In this document: piece by piece, positions 28,123 through 37,770 of the stretch
Numbering within the stretch: position 1 is the first letter of the stretch
Layout of the letters: each line of letters begins with the position of its first letter
Assembly: GCA_039961635.1 (NCBI GenBank)
Contig: JABRWB010000008.1
Location: forward strand, 1 to 64,000
DNA from: a bacterium
GTDB taxonomy: Bacteria; 4484-113; JAGGVC01
Direction: 5' to 3'
Length of the DNA: 64,000 nucleotides
The notes under the pieces: generated by a model
What the model was told of the DNA's origin: nothing
Seen by the model: only the letters and a program-made list of their open reading frames with translations
Database searches by the model: none
Made by a program: the position numbers and the translations under genes

Positions 28123-29439
28123 TTATTTCGCTTTATCGGTTTTCTGCGTTGTGTCTGCATTCATTCCCACCTTCCCCAAAAGCTCCGCGACTTTCTCGCT
28201 CGTCGCCGGATACTCCGGATAAAGCGCAAGCATCCTTTCCGCGTGCGCTTTCGCGTGCTGTTCGTTCCCAAGCGCGAGGTGCGCGCGGGCTAGCGCGAAG
28301 TGGTTCATCGCGCTGCCGGGGGTGAGGCTCGCCGCCTTGCTTGCGTATTCGAGGATTCTGGCCGGGTCGCCGCCTTCAGCTTCCTCGATGTCCACAAGCT
28401 GGTTGTACGCGATGTCGAACTCGTCGTTCAGCCGCAGCGCCATGAAGCAGTACTCCCGCGCGGTCTCGAAGTCCCCGCGCCGGAAGTGGATCTCAGCCAT
28501 GTCGTAGTAAATCTTCTCGGAAGGGGGAATCGAGTTCATAACGAACTCCGTAATGCGCTCGCTTTCGGAAAGGTCGCCCTTGTCGTAAAGCAGGTAGCTT
28601 ATAAGGTTCGTGTACGCCCAGAAATTCGACGGATCGGTCAAGAGTATCTTCATGAACAGGTCGCACTGGTCTTCGGCCACCTTCACACCGGCGAGCCTGT
28701 GGAAGAACGTGACCTCATGGATACGCTCGCTCTGCGAAAGCCCTTTCATAGCGTCAGGGGGGAGGGCGATCTCGCGGAAGAAAACGCGCTGCTTGAGCAT
28801 TGAGTGCGCGATCTTGATGTTGCGCATCATTTCGTACGCGGTGCGAGAGAGCGCGATCTGGGAATACTTTCCGTATCGACTGGTCCCCTCGACGCGCTTG
28901 CCGTAGTTTATCGCGTAGCCCTCTATGCGCCGGCGGCCGTCGATGCGGTCGCCCAGGATCACGCGGCCGCTGTTGATTCCGCAGCCGAGCTCTATCGGAC
29001 TCTGCTTCACATGGATGCGCTCGACGTTTGTCGGATAGCTCACCCAGCTGTGCTTGGCGTGTATCGCGGTGCGCAGCGCGCCGTAAATGAGCCTGTCGTG
29101 CTCGGCGCGCATCGCCTGGGAGAGCGCGTTGTATTCGTCGCTGTGCCAGCCGCCCTTCTCGCGTATTTCCGCAAGCTTGGCCTGCGTTTCCACGTCGCCG
29201 GGGACGTAGAAGAATGCTTTCAGCTCGTCCCCGACGACGCTCCACTCCGGAATCGAATACCGCTCCCGCATTTGGCCGAGCGCATCGGACAAAAGCCGCT
29301 GGTAGTCGTCGATCAGCCGGTCGTAGTCCCATATCGAAAGCGAGCTCGACAGGTTGACGCTGCCCTGGAGGTCGACGAACAGAATCACCGCCGTTATCAG
29401 GTTGGGCGGCTGGGAGCGCAGGCTGTCCGGCACGGTCAT
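28123..29439 (-). CDS. Class III nucleotidyl cyclase-like domain with TPR tail
   Basis: 438 aa, soluble. Residues about 15-215 resemble a class III adenylate/guanylate cyclase homology domain. FVDLQGS has the first metal Asp, VVGDELKAFF the second, INSGRVILGDRIDGRRRIEGYAINYGKRVEG matches the GxxVNxAxRl region, and the transition-state Asn and Arg are spaced N-x3-R. An insertion of about 60 residues sits inside the domain. Residues about 250-430 are tetratricopeptide repeats. Activity is plausible but not certain because the substrate-specifying Lys is not obvious. TAAAAT lies 9 nt before the ATG. Confidence 0.75.
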   Translation of the reverse strand: MTVPDSLRSQPPNLITAVILFVDLQGSVNLSSSLSIWDYDRLIDDYQRLLSDALGQMRERYSIPEWSVVGDELKAFFYVPGDVETQAKLAEIREKGGWHSDEYNALSQAMRAEHDRLIYGALRTAIHAKHSWVSYPTNVERIHVKQSPIELGCGINSGRVILGDRIDGRRRIEGYAINYGKRVEGTSRYGKYSQIALSRTAYEMMRNIKIAHSMLKQRVFFREIALPPDAMKGLSQSERIHEVTFFHRLAGVKVAEDQCDLFMKILLTDPSNFWAYTNLISYLLYDKGDLSESERITEFVMNSIPPSEKIYYDMAEIHFRRGDFETAREYCFMALRLNDEFDIAYNQLVDIEEAEGGDPARILEYASKAASLTPGSAMNHFALARAHLALGNEQHAKAHAERMLALYPEYPATSEKVAELLGKVGMNADTTQKTDKAK

Positions 29440-29448
29440 GGCGGGGAA

Positions 29449-29454
29449 ATTTTA
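29449..29454 (-). promoter_or_regulatory. Extended -10 box of the cyclase-domain gene
   Basis: TGT-TAAAAT on the minus strand, 9 nt before the ATG at 29439, with no Shine-Dalgarno sequence. Confidence 0.45.
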
Positions 29455-29499
29455 ACACGCGGGAAGCGCGCCATAGGGCCGCGCGGCCTTCGGCAACGC

Positions 29500-30360
29500 T
29501 TATCTTGCAGCAAACACCGGGCTTGCCACCGGATTCGACGCCGGCGTTTCGAGCGATATCCTTCCAAGCTTGCCCTGCTGGAAGTCCCGCAAAATCAGGC
29601 GGTAGGACCGGGACAGGTCGGGGACGCCTTTACCCAGGTACAGGCGCTTGATCGCAGCGACTTTTACCGCGATCGCCTCCGCCTCGTCCTCCCACGGCAT
29701 CTCCATCCCGTACAGCTTCTCGAACTTCGTCCTGGCGCGGGGGGGGAGCGCGGCTATAATTCCGGATACCGCGGGTTCGAGCAGCGTCTCGTCCATCGGC
29801 AAAAGGTTGAGCGCAAGCCATGTCGCCCGCACGCGCTTGAAGTGCGCGGTCTCCCGGATTATCCCAGGCGTGTCGAGCAAATCCACGCCGTCCATCACGC
29901 GCACCCACTGGTGGCCGCGTGTGATTCCCGGCCGGTTGCCCGTGCGCATCCGGCGTCGGCCGATTATCGCGTTCAGGAACGTGCTTTTTCCGGTATTGGG
30001 AATTCCCAGCGCGACTATGCGCAGCGTCGTTTTTTGAATGCCGCGGCGGGCGCGCTCCTTCGCCTTGGCCGCGAAAACCTCCGTCAAATGCCGCATGAAT
30101 TCCTCGACGCCCTCGCCCTTTATCGAATCAAGCGCGAACGCGGGATAGCCGTGCGCCGCGAAATACGCGAGCCATTTGGCGGTCGCGCGCGGGTCCGCAA
30201 GGTCGGCGCGGGAAAGAACGAAGCATTCCCGGCCGGCGAGCTTGTCGTCCAGCCACAGGCACGCGGAAGGCGCGCGCGCGTCAAGCACGTACGCCGCGAG
30301 GTCTATGTATCTGGCGATTTCGGGCGGGAAAACTTCCTTACGGCTCGGACGCTGGGTCAC
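29500..30360 (-). CDS. RbgA/YlqF-type circularly permuted GTPase
   Basis: Ribosome-biogenesis GTPase (50S assembly in characterised relatives), 286 aa. Motif order is permuted, with G4 (LSRADL, variant of NKxD) before G1 (GIPNTGKSTFLNAI), then G2 (RPGITRG) and G3 (LLDTPG). The start is GTG at 30360, 6 nt after TGC-TATACT; the longer upstream frame runs through the promoter. The C-terminus (about residues 205-280) is helical, as in RbgA. Family assignment is firm. Orthology with rbgA itself is likely but not proven. Confidence 0.88.
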   Translation of the reverse strand: MTQRPSRKEVFPPEIARYIDLAAYVLDARAPSACLWLDDKLAGRECFVLSRADLADPRATAKWLAYFAAHGYPAFALDSIKGEGVEEFMRHLTEVFAAKAKERARRGIQKTTLRIVALGIPNTGKSTFLNAIIGRRRMRTGNRPGITRGHQWVRVMDGVDLLDTPGIIRETAHFKRVRATWLALNLLPMDETLLEPAVSGIIAALPPRARTKFEKLYGMEMPWEDEAEAIAVKVAAIKRLYLGKGVPDLSRSYRLILRDFQQGKLGRISLETPASNPVASPVFAAR

Positions 30361-30366
30361 GGGGAA

Positions 30367-30372
30367 AGTATA
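30367..30372 (-). promoter_or_regulatory. Extended -10 box of the RbgA-like gene (leaderless)
   Basis: TGC-TATACT on the minus strand, 6 nt before the GTG start. Confidence 0.5.
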
Positions 30373-30465
30373 GCAATGAGCGAGGTAGTGAGTAGTGAAT
30401 AGTGAACAGGGAAAAATGAAATAAGCTGTGCCAATCAAATTCGCAAGCGCAAAAATTGCGCGCGC

Positions 30466-31359
30466 TTATTTATTTGTCAATTTCCTAATCAGCGCGATTG
30501 CCGCGCGTTTCGTGCGGATTTCGCGGCGGGCGCGCGCTTCCTCGACCGCATTCTGCAGCCTGCCCACTTCCGGGCCTTCGGGAATACCGAGCGCGGTCAT
30601 TATTTCGTCGCCCGAAAGAAGAGGCGGGATCACCGGCGCCGGCTCGTAATATTCCGCAAGCACGCGCGCCGCGATTTTGAAATGCGCGTCGATCTGCTCC
30701 TGCGTGACCGCTTTTCCGCGCGACGCCAGCCTGTCCGCGAGCGAGAGCAAAATTTCATGAGGAACAAGCGATCCCAATGCGCGGATGAAACGGCGGACGA
30801 GACGCAGATCCGAACCCGCGTCGCGTTCGAGAAATCCGAGGCGCAGGTGATGACGGACGAGAAGAGCGACCGCGTCCGCCGCGGATTCAGACAATCCGAG
30901 GCGATGCGAAATCGCGCGCGCGGTTTGTGCGCCGCGCACGTCGTGGCCGTAAAACGTTATCCGACCGTTTGCCTTTTTTTCGCTCGTCGCGGGTTTGTCA
31001 ATATCATGCAAAAGCATCGCGAGCCGCAGGACGATGTGCGAATCCGAGCCGCCGATCGGCGCGGCCAGCGATTCCCTGATGCGCGCGTAATACGGCGATA
31101 CGATGTTTTCAGGAAAGGGAATCGAAGCAACCGCCGCGTCCACATTTCGCAACAGCATTTCAAGATGCGCCATCGCTTCCAGTGTGTGTGCGAGCACGGG
31201 CTTGTGGTGGAACTCGTTCTGCACGCAATCGCGCGCCGCTTCGAGCTCCGGGATCGCTACGGTGAGTATCCCGCGCCGGTCGAGCTCCTCGAACGCGAAC
31301 GGCGAGTCGGGAGAGGCGAGCGTGGAATGCAGGATTACGCGGGCATCGGATTGGCTCAT
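30466..31359 (-). CDS. HD-domain protein resembling the C-terminal part of CCA-adding enzymes
   Basis: 297 aa. The body matches the linker and HD-phosphohydrolase region of bacterial tRNA nucleotidyltransferases: FHHKPVLAHTLEAM, LRLAMLLHDIDKPAT with the HD pair, FYGHDVRGAQTARAISHRLGLS, and DLRLVRRFIRALG. The N-terminal nucleotidyltransferase catalytic domain is absent, so it should be a phosphohydrolase or nuclease acting on an RNA or nucleotide, not a CCA-adding enzyme. It follows a 37-residue membrane peptide by 12 nt and is probably co-transcribed with it. Confidence 0.75.
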   Translation of the reverse strand: MSQSDARVILHSTLASPDSPFAFEELDRRGILTVAIPELEAARDCVQNEFHHKPVLAHTLEAMAHLEMLLRNVDAAVASIPFPENIVSPYYARIRESLAAPIGGSDSHIVLRLAMLLHDIDKPATSEKKANGRITFYGHDVRGAQTARAISHRLGLSESAADAVALLVRHHLRLGFLERDAGSDLRLVRRFIRALGSLVPHEILLSLADRLASRGKAVTQEQIDAHFKIAARVLAEYYEPAPVIPPLLSGDEIMTALGIPEGPEVGRLQNAVEEARARREIRTKRAAIALIRKLTNK

Positions 31360-31371
31360 ATCGGGCGCGGC

Positions 31372-31485
31372 CTACTTTTGCATGAGCGAAACGAATTTAA
31401 CGATGCCGAAAAACAGCCCGATAAACGCGGCCGCGACCGCCGCGGGGATGAAAACGTACGCGCAAATTCGGACAAGGAACGCCAC
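31372..31485 (-). CDS. 37-residue single-span membrane peptide
   Basis: GTG at 31485 to TAG at 31372-31374. Reads (M)AFLVRICAYVFIPAA, then a hydrophobic helix AAFIGLFFGIVKFVSLMQK. A near-perfect extended -10 (TGC-TATAAT) ends 6 nt before the GTG, so it would be leaderless. It lies 12 nt upstream of the HD-domain gene. The one-helix peptide with a positively charged end could be a regulator or membrane anchor. No homologue is known to me. Confidence 0.55.
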   Translation of the reverse strand: MAFLVRICAYVFIPAAVAAAFIGLFFGIVKFVSLMQK

Positions 31486-31491
31486 TCAAGA

Positions 31492-31497
31492 ATTATA
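31492..31497 (-). promoter_or_regulatory. Extended -10 box of the 37-residue peptide and HD-domain operon
   Basis: TGC-TATAAT on the minus strand, 6 nt before the GTG at 31485. Confidence 0.55.
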
Positions 31498-31551
31498 GCA
31501 ATATTCTGGAGTATCCTCCGGGATTCCGGGATTCGCGGCGCCACGCGATGA

Positions 31552-31557
31552 TAAAAT
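31552..31557 (+). promoter_or_regulatory. Extended -10 box of the ADP-ribosylglycohydrolase gene (leaderless)
   Basis: TGA-TAAAAT, 7 nt before the GTG at 31565, with no Shine-Dalgarno sequence. Divergent from the promoter at 31492. Confidence 0.5.
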
Positions 31558-31564
31558 TCATCTC

Positions 31565-32587
31565 GTGCCCGACCTTCGCGACAGATACACCGGATGCTTC
31601 CTCGGACTAGCCGCGGGCGACGCGCTGGGCGCGCCCGTCGAGTTTTTCAGCGCGCGCCAGATCCGCGCGCGCTACGGAGCCGGCGGAATCCGCGAAATGG
31701 ACACGTGGGGCGGATTCGATGCGGGCTGCTGGACGGACGACACACAGATGTCGCTTGCGACCGCGCGCGGGATACTCGCCGCGCACGAGCGCGGAATCGA
31801 CCGCGGGATTTACCATCCGCCCTCTATGGTGTACGAGGAGTACAAAAATTGGCTCGCGAGCTTGGCCGATCCGGCGAACGACAGATTCCCCGGCCGCACC
31901 TGCGTAGGCGCGCTTCGCACCGGCAAAATGGGACAGGTTGACGAGCCGCTGAACGAAAGCAAGGGATGCGGCGGGGTGATGCGCGTCGCGCCCGCGGGGC
32001 TGGCTTACCCGCCGGAAGACGCGTGGCGGTACGCGGCCGCGTTCGCGGCTATCACCCACGGACATCCGAGCGCGATCCTCCCGTCGGCGTTTTTGGCGGC
32101 GCTGATCGCGCACATCGAGGGGGGGGAGGGGCTGGAAGCGGCGATCGGCAAATGCCGCGGGATGCTTTCGGGATGCGACGGGCATGAGGAAACGAGCGCG
32201 ATTGTGGAGCTGGCGGTGACGGCGGCGGGAATGCCGGGGATACCAGCCGGAGTTTCAGGCGAACCGGATTCTGTTTTCCTGTCCAATGAAATCGCCGGAA
32301 TAGGAGAAGGCTGGACGGGGGAGGAAGCGCTTGCGATCGCGCTTTTCTGCGCGCTGCGGTTTCAGGACAGCTTCGAGGACGCGGTAGCCGCGGCCGCGAA
32401 TCACGGCGGCGACAGCGACTCGACCGCATCCATCTGCGGCGCGATCATGGGAACGCTTCTGGGCGCGCGCGCGATTCCGGAAAGGTGGCTTGGAAAGCTC
32501 GAAAAGCGGGACGAGATAGATAAAATGGGAGACACGTTCTACCGCGTGTTCGCGCTGGGGCAAGCCGCGTTCGCTCCCGTGCCATAA
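31565..32587 (+). CDS. ADP-ribosylglycohydrolase family protein
   Basis: 340 aa from GTG at 31565. Removes ADP-ribose from proteins or nucleic acids in characterised members; fold is the all-alpha ARH type. Metal-binding motifs are intact: TDDTQMSLA near residue 58 and GGDSDSTASICGA near residue 280. The N-terminus DRYTGCFLGLAAGDALGAPVEF is typical. It is followed 9 nt later by a TfoX-N protein that has its own possible -10 box. No partner ADP-ribosyltransferase is in the window, so the substrate is unknown. Confidence 0.93.
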   Translation: MPDLRDRYTGCFLGLAAGDALGAPVEFFSARQIRARYGAGGIREMDTWGGFDAGCWTDDTQMSLATARGILAAHERGIDRGIYHPPSMVYEEYKNWLASLADPANDRFPGRTCVGALRTGKMGQVDEPLNESKGCGGVMRVAPAGLAYPPEDAWRYAAAFAAITHGHPSAILPSAFLAALIAHIEGGEGLEAAIGKCRGMLSGCDGHEETSAIVELAVTAAGMPGIPAGVSGEPDSVFLSNEIAGIGEGWTGEEALAIALFCALRFQDSFEDAVAAAANHGGDSDSTASICGAIMGTLLGARAIPERWLGKLEKRDEIDKMGDTFYRVFALGQAAFAPVP

Positions 32588-32588
32588 T
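32583..32588 (+). promoter_or_regulatory. Possible -10 box of the TfoX-N gene
   Basis: TGC-CATAAT overlapping the stop of the upstream gene, 8 nt before the GTG at 32597. Weaker than the others because the first T is C. Confidence 0.3.
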
Positions 32589-32596
32589 CCCCGTCC

Positions 32597-32944
32597 GTGG
32601 CTAAGATGTACGACGAATCCGCGATGCGCGACATCTGCGCGGCGTTCGAGGGCGCTGTCCTGCGCTGGCCGCTGGCGGACACCCGGAAGATGTTCGGCTG
32701 CCCGTGCTACCTGGCCGCCGACAAGATGTTCGCATTTCTGGTAACGGGCGGCGTCGTGCTTACCTGCACCAACCCGGAGATGCGGGAGCGGCTGGCCGCA
32801 AAGTTCGGCGCGCGGCCGTTTTCAAGCGGCGGAAAGAAAATCGGCGGATGGATGGAGTGCCCCGTCTCGGGCGAGGGCGACCTGGAAAAGTTGCTGCCTT
32901 TCGCGCTCGAAAGCTTCAACGCCGCGCTTGAGAAGGCGGGATGA
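32597..32944 (+). CDS. TfoX N-terminal domain protein
   Basis: 115 aa from GTG at 32597. Contains the TfoX-N signature around TRKMFGCPCYLAADKMFAFLVTGGVVL and PFSSGGKKIGGWMECPV. In gammaproteobacteria the two-domain TfoX/Sxy protein induces competence. Stand-alone N-domain proteins are widespread and mostly of unknown role, so no competence function is claimed. Downstream of and probably partly co-transcribed with the ADP-ribosylglycohydrolase. Confidence 0.82.
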   Translation: MAKMYDESAMRDICAAFEGAVLRWPLADTRKMFGCPCYLAADKMFAFLVTGGVVLTCTNPEMRERLAAKFGARPFSSGGKKIGGWMECPVSGEGDLEKLLPFALESFNAALEKAG

Positions 32945-33057
32945 CAAGGTATCAGTCTGTTTATATCTTCGAGGAAAGTTATGTCCAAATTACCTACACT
33001 TATCGCTAAGTGTATGTAATTAGTTCCGGCCTGTATCAACCATTGCGCCCAGCGTGT

Positions 33058-33063
33058 TATTAT
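33058..33063 (+). promoter_or_regulatory. Extended -10 box upstream of the 158-aa gene
   Basis: TGT-TATTAT about 50 nt before the ATG at 33114; the leader carries AAGGAG. Confidence 0.4.
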
Positions 33064-33113
33064 TCCTGCTCCCGGCGGGGGAAGGACGCCGATTCTCAAT
33101 GCAAGGAGTCATC

Positions 33114-33590
33114 ATGTCCGACGAAAAAACATATACAGAAAAGGAATGGCACAAGAAGACGGCGGTCGATGCGTTCAACGCGTGCTGGGATTTGATAGAC
33201 AAGAAAGACCGCACGCTTCAGGAAGACCTCGAAATGATCCGCCGCGCGCACGTCTCCCGCTGGCACTGGCAGCACGTCGGCGAGCCGAAGAACTTCGCGG
33301 CGGGAGACTGGCAGTGCAGCCGGGTGTACGCGATCCTGGGACGCGGCGAGCCAGCGTTGATTTACGCCAAGGAGAGCCTGCGCGAATGCGAGGAGGGCGG
33401 CGTGACCGATTTCAACCTGCCGTTCGCGCACGAGGCATGCGCGCGCGCGTACGCGGCGCTCGGCGACAGGGCGAATTTCGAAAAGCACTACGCGGAGGCG
33501 AAGCGGCTGGGCGAAACTATCGAGGAAAAGGACGATCGGGATTATTTCTTTCAGGATCTCGAAGCCGGAAACTGGTTCGGAATGAAGTAG
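33114..33590 (+). CDS. Unrecognised soluble protein, TPR-like helical
   Basis: 158 aa from the ATG at 33114, with AAGGAG 6 nt upstream. The sequence is helical and charged (HKKTAVDAFNACWDLIDKKDR, EDLEMIRRAHVSRWHWQHVG) and the second half reads like two TPR helices (AGDWQCSRVYAILGRGEPALIYAKESLREC, AHEACARAYAALGDRANFEKHY). No enzymatic motif is visible. The conserved-looking Trp/His cluster WHWQHVG is notable. Convergent with the giant sensor kinase gene and abutting it. Confidence 0.8.
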   Translation: MSDEKTYTEKEWHKKTAVDAFNACWDLIDKKDRTLQEDLEMIRRAHVSRWHWQHVGEPKNFAAGDWQCSRVYAILGRGEPALIYAKESLRECEEGGVTDFNLPFAHEACARAYAALGDRANFEKHYAEAKRLGETIEEKDDRDYFFQDLEAGNWFGMK

Positions 33591-36500
33591 CTAAGTATCC
33601 AGCACCAGCCTGACTTTCCCCAGAAGCGTCGTTACGCTGTACGGCTTGGGCAGGAACGCGACGTTCTGCTCCAGCACGCCGGAATGCGCGATTACATTTT
33701 GGGAATAACCTGACGTATACAACACCTTGATCGACGGACGAGCCTTAGAAATTTCGCCATACAGCTGTCGTCCGTCCATCTTGGGCAGGATCGTGTCGGT
33801 AAGCAGCAAATCAATCGGCCCGCGATGCGACTTCGCGATTTCGATCGCCGCGTCGGGATGGCCGGCCTCGAGCACGGTGTATCCGTTCTTCTTGAGTATT
33901 TCCACCGCAAGGCTGCGGACGATATCCGAATCCTCCACCACCAAAACAGTCTCCGCTCCTTTCACCGATTTGATATCGCCCAGGCATGGCGCGAAAGCTT
34001 CCATAGATTCGTACACCCGCGGGAAGTACACCTTGAACGTCGTGCCCCGCCCCGGCTCGCTGTACACCCAGATGTGCCCCCCGTGCTGCTTGACGATGCC
34101 GTACACCGTCGCAAGCCCCAGGCCGGTACCCTTTCCCAATTCCTTCGTAGTATAGAACGGCTCGAATATGCGGTCGATCTGCTCCTTGTCCATCCCTTTC
34201 CCCGTGTCGTGGAACGACAGCATCACGTACTCGCCTGGTGTCACTTCGGCATGGGATTTCGCGTACTCGTCGTCCAGATGCTTCACCGCAGTTTCGACGA
34301 TTATCGTTCCGTTGCCCTCGATTGCATCGCGCGAATTCGCCGCGAGATTTATAAGTATCTGGTGAATTTGGTTCACGTCCGCTTTTATCCGCGCTCCATC
34401 GGCGCCCGGAAAGACGCGAAGCTCGATGTTTTCGCCGATCAGCCTCGACAGCATTCTTGTGCATTCGTTGACTATCACGTCGATGTCCAGCACCTTCACT
34501 TCGAGAACCTGCTTGCGTGAAAACGCCAGGAGCTGCGCAACCAGCGCGGCCGCGCGCTCGCCCGCGCGTTTGATCTCCTCCAGGTCCTGATAAAGCTGGT
34601 TATCCGGTGCAAGCTCCGAAAGAGCGAGGTCGGCGTATCCCATTATCGGAGTGAGCAGGTTGTTGAAATCGTGGGCGATGCCGCCCGCAAGCAGCCCTAC
34701 GGATTCCAGTTTTTGCGACTGCCGAAGCTGCTCGGAAAGCTTCGCCTTTTCATCCTCCGCCCGCTTGCGCTCCGAAACGTCGGCAAGGATTACGGCGTAG
34801 TGCCCCGGCTCCGGACGGTAAATCGTGAAGTCGAACCACTTGCCCAGCGCTTCCGAATATTCCTCGAACCGGTCGGATTCGCCGGTTTGCGCAACCTTTC
34901 CGCATCGCTCGATCCAGCCGGGGAGCGACTTTGGAAATACTTCGGTGAACCGCCTGCCGACGACATCCTCGCGGCGCAACCCGGTGAGTGTTTCGAACGC
35001 GCGGTTGACGTCCACGAATTCGGAATCCACCGGCCGGCCGTTTTCATCGGCGATGATTTTATGAAGCGCGAAGCCGTCCGTCATCGATTCGAACAGCTTT
35101 GCAAAACGCTCCTCTGCAATCGCCTTTTCCGCGTGGGCGCGAAGCGAGTGTATGCCGTACGTCAAATCCTTGCCCAGTTCGCTCAAGAGCGCGACCTCCT
35201 CGTCGTCGAAGGCGTCCGGCTCGGCCGCGTAGATATTGAGCGCGCCGATTACACAGCCCCCCCATTCGAGCGGAATCGCGATGGAGGATTTGTACCCGCG
35301 CGAGAGCGCGAGTTCTCTCCACGGCGAATAGTCCGGACTCTCTTCGATTCGCGCGATCTGAGTCCGCCCGGTGCGGATTGCTGTGCCCGTCGGGCCGCGG
35401 CCGTACTCGTCGTCCGCCCACGAAATCCGCGCCTTAGAAAGATAGCCCTCCTCGACGCCGCTCCAAGCTACCGGCTGGACGGTTTTATTCGCGTCGTCGC
35501 GCTTCAGCCCCACCCAAGCGAGCCTGTAACCCCCTTCCTCCACTATTATCCTGCAAAATTCCCGCTTGAGCGACAACGAGTCGGTTTCGTGGACCAGCTG
35601 CTGGTTGCAAAGCGAGAGGACGCGGTACGCGCGCAAAAGCCTTTCCTTCGCCTGCTCGGCCCGCTTTTTGTCGGTGATGTCGACGAAATTAAAAGCTATA
35701 TGCCCGGGCATAGGAGTGAAAACCAGCAGGTGGTACCAGCGGTCGAGCGGCGGCCAGTAGTTCTCGACGTACTTCGGCTCGCCGGTTATCGCAACATCGG
35801 CGAAAACGTCGAACCAGTTCGCGGGCGCGTCGGGATATATTTCCGTAACCCGCCTTCCCACGGCCTTTTCGCGCGGCAATCCCAATATCCGCTCGAACGC
35901 GGGATTCACATCAATAATCTGCGTGTCGTAGGGCTTGCCGTTCTCGTCGTAAAGTACTTCGTGAAGCTGAAATCCGCTTACGCTCGTTTCGAAAAGCATC
36001 CGATAGCGGAAGTCCGCTTCCTCGCGCTCTTTGCGTATGCGAAGCATGTTTATTCCGTAGGCGAGATCGCCGGCAAGTTCCTTCAGAAGCGCGATCTCTG
36101 AATCGTCGAACGCGTCCGGCTCGCCGGCACCGATTGACAACGAACCGATCAAGTTGCCGTTCGATTTGAGCGGAAGAGCAGTCAAGGCGCGCAGCCCAAA
36201 CTCCTCGATGATATCGCGCCAAGGCGCGATTCGCGTGTCGTTCGGCAAATCGTGCGAAATAAACGGCTTCCCGGTTTTAATCGCAGTCGCCGATGGACCT
36301 TCGCCCTTGGGACCTTCCCCCCAGGTGAGATCCAGAGATTCGACGAATTTGGCGGGCAGTCCCGCGTGTGCGACGATGCGAATCGTTTTGTTTTCGTCGT
36401 ACTCGCGCAGGCCGACCATTGCCAGCTTGTATCCTCCAAATTCGACTATTACGTCGCAGAACGCCTGTTTGAGCGCCACGGGATCGCTCTCCCGCACGAG

Positions 36501-37556
36501 CCGCTGGTTGCATTCCGACAACACGCGGTACGCGCGCATAAGCCTCTTTTCAGCAGCCAGCGCTCTTTCGCGCTCGGTCACGTCCGCGAATACCACAGTG
36601 AATAGGCCGGGACCCTGGCTGAACGCGGACACCTCGTACCAGCGCTTCAGCTGGCTGGAGTAATTGACGAAGCTGATCGGCTCTCCGGTCAATGCAACCT
36701 TTCCGTATTTTTGGATCCACTCGTTTTCGATGCCGGGGATTACTTCTTTTACCGTTTTCCCTACAGCCCATTCGGGGCTGACCCCGGTCAAAGTTTCGAA
36801 TGCGGGATTCAAATAGAGAAATCTGTAGTCGCATGGTTCGCCGTCGTCATCCAGAATTATCTCGTGAATGCCGATTCCGAATATGCTTTGCTCCATCATT
36901 AGGCGTTTCTGCCGTTCGCTTTCGACGAGCCCCTGGAAGGCGGCCTCCCGTTCGCGCACGACGCCGAACATGTGAACGGCTTCGGCGATTTCGCCGGCGA
37001 GGTCGCGCACGAGCCCGATTTCCTCGTCTCCGCCAGCGTTCGGATCGTTGGTTCGCAGCGTCAGAAGCCCGCGGATTGAATCGCCGTATTCGACCGTCGC
37101 CCTGATCGTAATCGCGCCGCCTTTTCCGCGCGCCACCGAAACGTCCCGCCCGGACGCAATGCCCGGCCATTCCGGCGCGCCCGCGGCGTCTGTGCCGGAT
37201 TCCATTTGCCCCGCGGCTTCGGCGAAATCCTCCGTTTCGGGGGCGGGCGCGCCTTCGGGGGCGCTTGCCCGGCCCAACAGCTCGCCCCGCCCGTCAAGCA
37301 GCCAGACCGACGCCGATTCGAAAATCCCGCCGGACGTGATCGCATCGCAGGCTCGGCGCAGGAATTCCGCCATCGGACAGCCCGACTCGGAAATTCTGTG
37401 GACGGCGCGGTTGATCCGCAGTATGGCGTTAGCGCGCAGCCCGCGCGCGACGGCGGCCGCGTGGACATCCGCGTCGGACTCCAGGCCGGAAAGCCTGTTT
37501 CTGATCGCCTGAAGCTCCTGCTTGAGCCTGCCTTCGCTCTCCCCAGTGCCGCTCAA
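33591..37556 (-). CDS. Soluble hybrid sensor histidine kinase with three GAF-PAS modules and a receiver
   Basis: 1321 aa, no membrane span, start TTG at 37556 after GGGGTGCAAA. Approximate order: GAF 60-205, PAS 225-340, GAF 365-505, PAS 515-630, GAF 650-795, PAS 815-925, HisKA 945-1010 ([22 protein letters not shown]), HATPase 1055-1170 ([23 protein letters not shown]), receiver 1190-1310 (VLVVEDSD, phospho-Asp in [13 protein letters not shown]). The second and third GAF blocks share the stretch [17 protein letters not shown] ([18 protein letters not shown] in the third), and the PAS blocks share NPAFExxxGL, so the module was duplicated in tandem. The GAFs suggest sensing of a soluble small molecule. 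No cognate response regulator is adjacent. Confidence 0.93.
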   Translation of the reverse strand: MSGTGESEGRLKQELQAIRNRLSGLESDADVHAAAVARGLRANAILRINRAVHRISESGCPMAEFLRRACDAITSGGIFESASVWLLDGRGELLGRASAPEGAPAPETEDFAEAAGQMESGTDAAGAPEWPGIASGRDVSVARGKGGAITIRATVEYGDSIRGLLTLRTNDPNAGGDEEIGLVRDLAGEIAEAVHMFGVVREREAAFQGLVESERQKRLMMEQSIFGIGIHEIILDDDGEPCDYRFLYLNPAFETLTGVSPEWAVGKTVKEVIPGIENEWIQKYGKVALTGEPISFVNYSSQLKRWYEVSAFSQGPGLFTVVFADVTERERALAAEKRLMRAYRVLSECNQRLVRESDPVALKQAFCDVIVEFGGYKLAMVGLREYDENKTIRIVAHAGLPAKFVESLDLTWGEGPKGEGPSATAIKTGKPFISHDLPNDTRIAPWRDIIEEFGLRALTALPLKSNGNLIGSLSIGAGEPDAFDDSEIALLKELAGDLAYGINMLRIRKEREEADFRYRMLFETSVSGFQLHEVLYDENGKPYDTQIIDVNPAFERILGLPREKAVGRRVTEIYPDAPANWFDVFADVAITGEPKYVENYWPPLDRWYHLLVFTPMPGHIAFNFVDITDKKRAEQAKERLLRAYRVLSLCNQQLVHETDSLSLKREFCRIIVEEGGYRLAWVGLKRDDANKTVQPVAWSGVEEGYLSKARISWADDEYGRGPTGTAIRTGRTQIARIEESPDYSPWRELALSRGYKSSIAIPLEWGGCVIGALNIYAAEPDAFDDEEVALLSELGKDLTYGIHSLRAHAEKAIAEERFAKLFESMTDGFALHKIIADENGRPVDSEFVDVNRAFETLTGLRREDVVGRRFTEVFPKSLPGWIERCGKVAQTGESDRFEEYSEALGKWFDFTIYRPEPGHYAVILADVSERKRAEDEKAKLSEQLRQSQKLESVGLLAGGIAHDFNNLLTPIMGYADLALSELAPDNQLYQDLEEIKRAGERAAALVAQLLAFSRKQVLEVKVLDIDVIVNECTRMLSRLIGENIELRVFPGADGARIKADVNQIHQILINLAANSRDAIEGNGTIIVETAVKHLDDEYAKSHAEVTPGEYVMLSFHDTGKGMDKEQIDRIFEPFYTTKELGKGTGLGLATVYGIVKQHGGHIWVYSEPGRGTTFKVYFPRVYESMEAFAPCLGDIKSVKGAETVLVVEDSDIVRSLAVEILKKNGYTVLEAGHPDAAIEIAKSHRGPIDLLLTDTILPKMDGRQLYGEISKARPSIKVLYTSGYSQNVIAHSGVLEQNVAFLPKPYSVTTLLGKVRLVLDT

Positions 37557-37691
37557 ATTTGCACCCCGTATATGGAATGGGCAACACCCGAAATCCCGCT
37601 TGGCGCGGGAACAAAACCAAATCCAACTTGTATCGACAACGCCTGGGGACTGGCATCCAGCAAGTCCGAAGGCGTTTTGGCAAACGCCGAA

Positions 37692-37697
37692 ATTATA
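37692..37697 (-). promoter_or_regulatory. -10 box of the hybrid kinase gene
   Basis: TATAAT on the minus strand, about 135 nt before the TTG start; a second TATAAT is at 37726-37731. The long leader holds a CCCGC/GCGGG hairpin near 37590-37610, so leader control is possible. Confidence 0.35.
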
Positions 37698-37770
37698 ATG
37701 CCGGCCTGTGAAGGGTCTCGCGTCGATTATACCCAGCGTTGGGCATGGTAAGCAACAAATCAGTAACGCG

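Noticed and set aside
28123-29439. Assigning a definite adenylate cyclase
   Set aside because: Several active-site positions fit, but the substrate-specifying residues are unclear, so only a cyclase-like domain is claimed.
32597-32944. Competence regulator tfoX
   Set aside because: Only the N-terminal domain is present and no competence genes are nearby.
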